From Arthrobacter subterraneus (lineage in GTDB: Bacteria > Actinomycetota > Actinomycetes > Actinomycetales > Micrococcaceae), in NCBI RefSeq assembly GCF_900099735.1, contig NZ_FNDT01000008.1, positions 1-64,000 of the forward strand: a stretch of 64,000 nucleotides of DNA. Reading direction: 5' to 3'. This document shows, in pieces, positions 63,732 to 64,000 of this stretch. The notes beneath the pieces are model-generated. The model had not been told where the DNA came from and did not search any database. It worked only from the letters and a program-made list of their open reading frames with translations. Every line of letters starts with the position of its first letter. Positions within the stretch are counted from its first letter, which is position 1. Both the position numbers and the translations under genes were made by a program.

Positions 63732-64000
63732 AAATCCCTCCGTGATGCGCGGAAGTTTCTCTTCGGTGAGCGGCCACTCTCGGCGGCGCGGGTGCGAATG
63801 TTCGTAAGCCTACTGACGATGGTGCAGGCGATAGAAGTGTCCACGGCTGCTCAGCCGGTAATGAGACCAAAACGTTGTTTCGGGTGGTGACTCCCGTCGC
63901 CGTCGTTCCTGGCCCTTCGTGGCCATCGTTCTTGTGCTCGGCCATGGTCAGATGTACGGTCGATTGGGTATGGTAAGCATACTGATGAATTCTTGTTCAT
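63732..64000. other. Right end of the window, no supported gene
   Basis: Open frames here lack coding character or overlap the 63279-63731 gene. The A/T-rich end (63960-64000, with tatggtaagcatact) may be a promoter for a gene beyond the window. Confidence 0.4.

Overview
The window looks like the chromosome of a high-GC actinomycete, most likely Micrococcaceae and Arthrobacter-like. The reasons are strong G/C bias at third codon positions, frequent GTG/TTG starts, actinobacterial families (DUF2505, SCO4848-like, large LAL-type LuxR regulators, a long DeoC), LAxTG rather than LPxTG sorting signals, and short ATGA/GTGA overlaps between operon genes. This assignment is inference; no rRNA is present.

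Layout. 1-0.8 kb: end of an IS481-family element whose transposase has an in-frame amber codon. 0.9-4.3 kb: leftward deoC-ALDH-ALDH-like operon for deoxyribose phosphate and acetaldehyde. 4.6-8.6 kb: a c-di-GMP-I (GEMM) riboswitch in front of a secreted GH16-like/VCBS-repeat protein, then a membrane GT2 glycosyltransferase, a 58-aa LAYTG mini-protein and a His-less HPt-like protein. 8.6-16.7 kb: mfd, two small conserved genes, nhaA and sufS-sufU. 16.8-19.1 kb: four small genes with copper-handling character. 19.4-24.7 kb: two tandem LAL-type LuxR regulators. 25-26.3 kb: rplY-pth.

26.7-53.8 kb is a large surface-polysaccharide locus. It holds a Wzy-like polymerase candidate, a LMW tyrosine phosphatase and a VanZ-family protein. 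A complete pseudaminic-acid set follows (pseI, pseB, pseC, pseF and a fused pseG-pseH). Next come a GT-B transferase candidate, a WbsX-like protein, two GT2 enzymes (one split by a frameshift in a G8 tract) and a Wzx flippase. The rightward part has a Wzz/BY-kinase, an initiating sugar-phosphate transferase, a DUF4012 protein and a LANTG surface protein. prs, glmU, tRNA-Gln and the dTDP-rhamnose genes rmlA, rmlB and an rmlC-rmlD fusion complete it. GlmU makes UDP-GlcNAc, the substrate of PseB, so precursor supply and the Pse and rhamnose branches are encoded together.

53.9-64 kb: a second His-less HPt-like gene, two CNNM/hemolysin-type CBS proteins, a hipBA toxin-antitoxin pair, an ABC-F ATPase, ispE, a possible 49-aa membrane protein, a lipoprotein and a membrane-anchored protein of unknown function. 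The best candidates for undescribed biology are the c-di-GMP-linked matrix module (4.6-8.6 kb), the paralogous His-less HPt proteins, the G-tract frameshift in the polysaccharide operon, the PseG-PseH fusion, and 15-bp tandem repeats that reiterate the stop codons of two unrelated genes.
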